From assembly GCF_027595985.1 (NCBI RefSeq), contig NC_073306.1, positions 100,413,426-100,477,425 of the forward strand: a stretch of DNA of 64,000 bases, in the 5' to 3' direction. Shown one piece after another: positions 61,791 through 64,000 of this stretch. The DNA comes from Sorex araneus. Its lineage: Eukaryota > Chordata > Mammalia > Eulipotyphla > Soricidae. The position numbers and the translations under genes were made by a program. The stretch's first letter is position 1, and each line of letters starts with the position of its first letter. The notes beneath the pieces were generated by a model. It had not been told where the DNA came from, ran no database searches, and worked only from the letters and a program-made list of their open reading frames with translations.

Positions 61791-63944
61791 TCAGGGGTGA
61801 GAGTGGCAACAGCAGCAGCTACCAGAGTTCTTACAAAAGAAGCAAAAGCTCAGGCAGTCTGACTCCTGGGCCAGCATCTGAACGAGAACACTATGCTGAA
61901 TTTTGTGTTTCCTGCTTATTCCACATATCTGTCCAACATAGTTCCTGTGCATGGCAAAGGCTATGCGTCACAGCAAGGATAGCCATATGATTGATGACGA
62001 AAATCAACCTGATTTACAGAACATGACCAACAGTAATTTTATCGAGGGAGGGGTAGTGAAATGGTTAGGAGCCCCCTATCCACCTGGCATAAGTCAGGAC
62101 CACTGTTCTACATTCTATAGTAACTTTGAATTAAAGGGAGGAATATGCACTGTTGATTGATAGGCAAAAGCGACTAGAACCTGGACTTGGTCCATATGTA
62201 AGTGAGCAACTACTTATGTAACAGAATTTAAGTTGAAAAGTGAAATTCTTTCCACTAGAATATATCTGGAAAACATCCACAACTATAAAGCTTAGCCTAT
62301 TAGAAACAAAAGGACGTCAAGAGTTATCCAGGCCAATAGTTGCATTAACAGAGAAGGAAAACTGAGGTGTAGAGAGATTTGTCCAACTCCATGGATTTGG
62401 AAGCAAAGAGAATACTTTGAGTTGATAACCTTTTGAGATTCAAATTATTGTTCCTAATTTATAGAAAGCACACTCACCAGCATAGCTAAAAAAAATAATA
62501 TAGTAACTGAAAGGACCTAGGCCAAAAAAAGAATTCCCATAAACTGCAGGTGTTACCTTTTAAACCTGAATATAATAATACATGTAACACAGAATTTCCA
62601 CTTTGATGTATATGACCCATAGAAATTCCTTCATCTAAAGTTATAGACCTAAATGTTGACAGCGAAATTATTCAGAGAAGCCCAAACCTAGGAACCCAGA
62701 TGTTCTTCAGCATTAGAATGAATAACATCATGGCAGTTCCTACAATGGACTGTTGAATGCCAATGAGAATGATTTACAATTACACACAGAAATACAAAGG
62801 TATCTAGCAAACATCTGTGTAGTAGAAGATCTCCAACACAAGAAAGTACTGAATATGTAATTCCAATTATCAAAAGTTACAAAAACAGACACAAAGTAAT
62901 GTCCAGGTAGAAAGGAAGAGAATGGCTATGTTGGCAGGGAATGGAGAGATATAACCAGGAGGAAGCACAGCCCAACTTCCAAAAGCTCTCACATTCTGTG
63001 TTTTAATGTGACTGTATTTATTTCATAACTTTTGGAGGGAATTTAGCAATCTGTGGCCTCATGATAGATACAGTTTTCTGTGCCCATCTTTTGTTTCAAT
63101 AACACAACAACTGAAATAACCTCAAATACAAAGTGTGCATTCCATCCATTGTTAGTAAATAGCAGAGGTGGGATCCAAAGATTTCATGTTTCAGATTCTT
63201 ATCAATTTATAGAATTTCTTAAAGGTATATTTTAGGACACATAGCTACATGTCTGCAGCTCTCCTGTCCTATATCTTGAACTAATCATTTCAGTTCCTCT
63301 TGGGTGAGTCAGTACAAATAGGCAGACTAGTATACTTATATGCCAAAGAAAGAAGCCTATTTGTGTCAGTGTTTTAAAAGGAAAGTCCATCTGAAATAGC
63401 AAACATCCAGTAGTGGAGATGTCTACATATCCATCTACATATCCAATAAATGCCAAGTTCTTCAAAATTAAATATTATTTTAAGTAGAATTTCATATAAG
63501 TATATGACATTATAAAGCTATATCGCATCACTGTTGTTTAGCAATTTGCTTTGATATTGAGAGTCAGTGTTTAAAATTTCAACAAACACAATGGGAATTG
63601 AAGAATGCAGCATATTACTGGCATACTTAAAAGTTTCAAGTATCATCTTCAAAGTAGAACTTCAAATCTATGCTCCTAAGACGCATGCTAACTCCACAAA
63701 GCAACCCAGATTTTGGGGTGTGGGAAATAGGGTGATAATTTTCATAGTGCAACTAAAGTCAATGCTTTATAAGCTACATAGTAGTATGATCAGTTTTGTG
63801 ACAAACTCTTGGATTATTTTTGTCTAACTCCTTTGGGAGGAAAGAAACTTATAGAAGGAACTAACAAAATTCTTTGACAGATTTTAAAAAGCACATTGAA
63901 AAATGTTTTTGTTTTGTTTTGTTTTTTAATTCTCTGTTTTACAG

Positions 63945-64000
63945 ACTAGAGAGAAAGTACAGCCAGGAGGGAGCTTGCCTTACATGCAATCAATGCAGGT
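63945..64000 (+). mobile_element. type A-related SINE head, cut by window edge
   Basis: GACTAGAGAGAAAGTACAGC, GGAGCTTGCCTTACATGCAA; the B box is just reached at the last bases. Confidence 0.75.

Larger units (their letters stand above)
60998..64000 (-). other. SLC16A9: SLC16A9 intron 2, partial
   Basis: The intron before exon 3 runs past the window edge. I find no sequence for the N-terminal coding exon, which should encode a Gly-Gly-Trp-Gly-Trp motif. The stretch 61800-63940 is AT-rich, with a MIR-like piece at about 62340-62440 and nothing else firm. Confidence 0.8.

Noticed and set aside
61700..61990. 96-residue Ser-rich open frame on plus
   Set aside because: Starts inside a MIR-like repeat and shows no family resemblance.
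62461..62520. Splice-like CTCACCAGCATAGC as a candidate SLC16A9 exon 2 donor
   Set aside because: The flanking minus-strand translation has no resemblance to the MCT9 N terminus.

Overview
The window is vertebrate nuclear DNA, almost certainly from a shrew (Sorex, most likely the common shrew S. araneus). The base composition is AT-rich, there is no operon-like gene packing, and the interspersed repeats match shrew families: a very abundant tRNA-derived SINE (here type A: head with TAGCACAGCGGGTAGG and a GGTTCGATTCC B box, body with CATCCCATATGGTCCCC, end GTGACCCAAAAAGC then A-rich), L1 3' ends with a shrew-like 3' UTR, and an RTE-clade LINE. Family and species names come from memory of these families; no search was run.

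The only real protein-coding gene is SLC16A9 (MCT9, an orphan-type monocarboxylate transporter family member) on the minus strand. Its last four coding exons are here: exon 3 at 60854-60997, exon 4 at 47606-47701, exon 5 at 45101-46015 and exon 6 at 44505-44683. The exon with the start codon lies beyond the right edge. A candidate polyadenylation signal at 42388-42393 would give a 3' UTR of about 2.1 kb. Every visible junction is phase 1. Positions 1 to about 42,000 are downstream intergenic DNA.

The rest is repeats in several layers. An RTE element with an inverted 5' end fills 1-2562. A second SINE class (type B) has the type A head but ends in sequence derived from the 3' end of the RTE coding region. 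A longer class (type C, about 520 bp) has the same RTE-like tail. L1 copies lie at 5285-5660, 6790-9185, 14530-16362, 16600-17495, 19407-19860, 20466-21619, 25182-25515, 26465-26640, 30648-31240, 35222-35520, 49850-50235, 53342-54060, 55464-56175 and 56640-59480. LTR-like sequences occur near 7704-8062, 12170-13154 and 23558-24035, and old MIR and MER5-like fragments are scattered through.

The most unusual object is at 24278-25166. It is a retroposed unit with a 15-bp target duplication that joins a copy of the first exon of a VAV-family gene (closest to VAV3), apparently with retained intron sequence, to a type B SINE ending in an RTE tail. It looks like 5' transduction of a host exon by the RTE/SINE machinery. 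A second point of interest is that SLC16A9 exon 3 sits between a pyrimidine tract and a 600-bp purine tract that would be partly complementary in the pre-mRNA.
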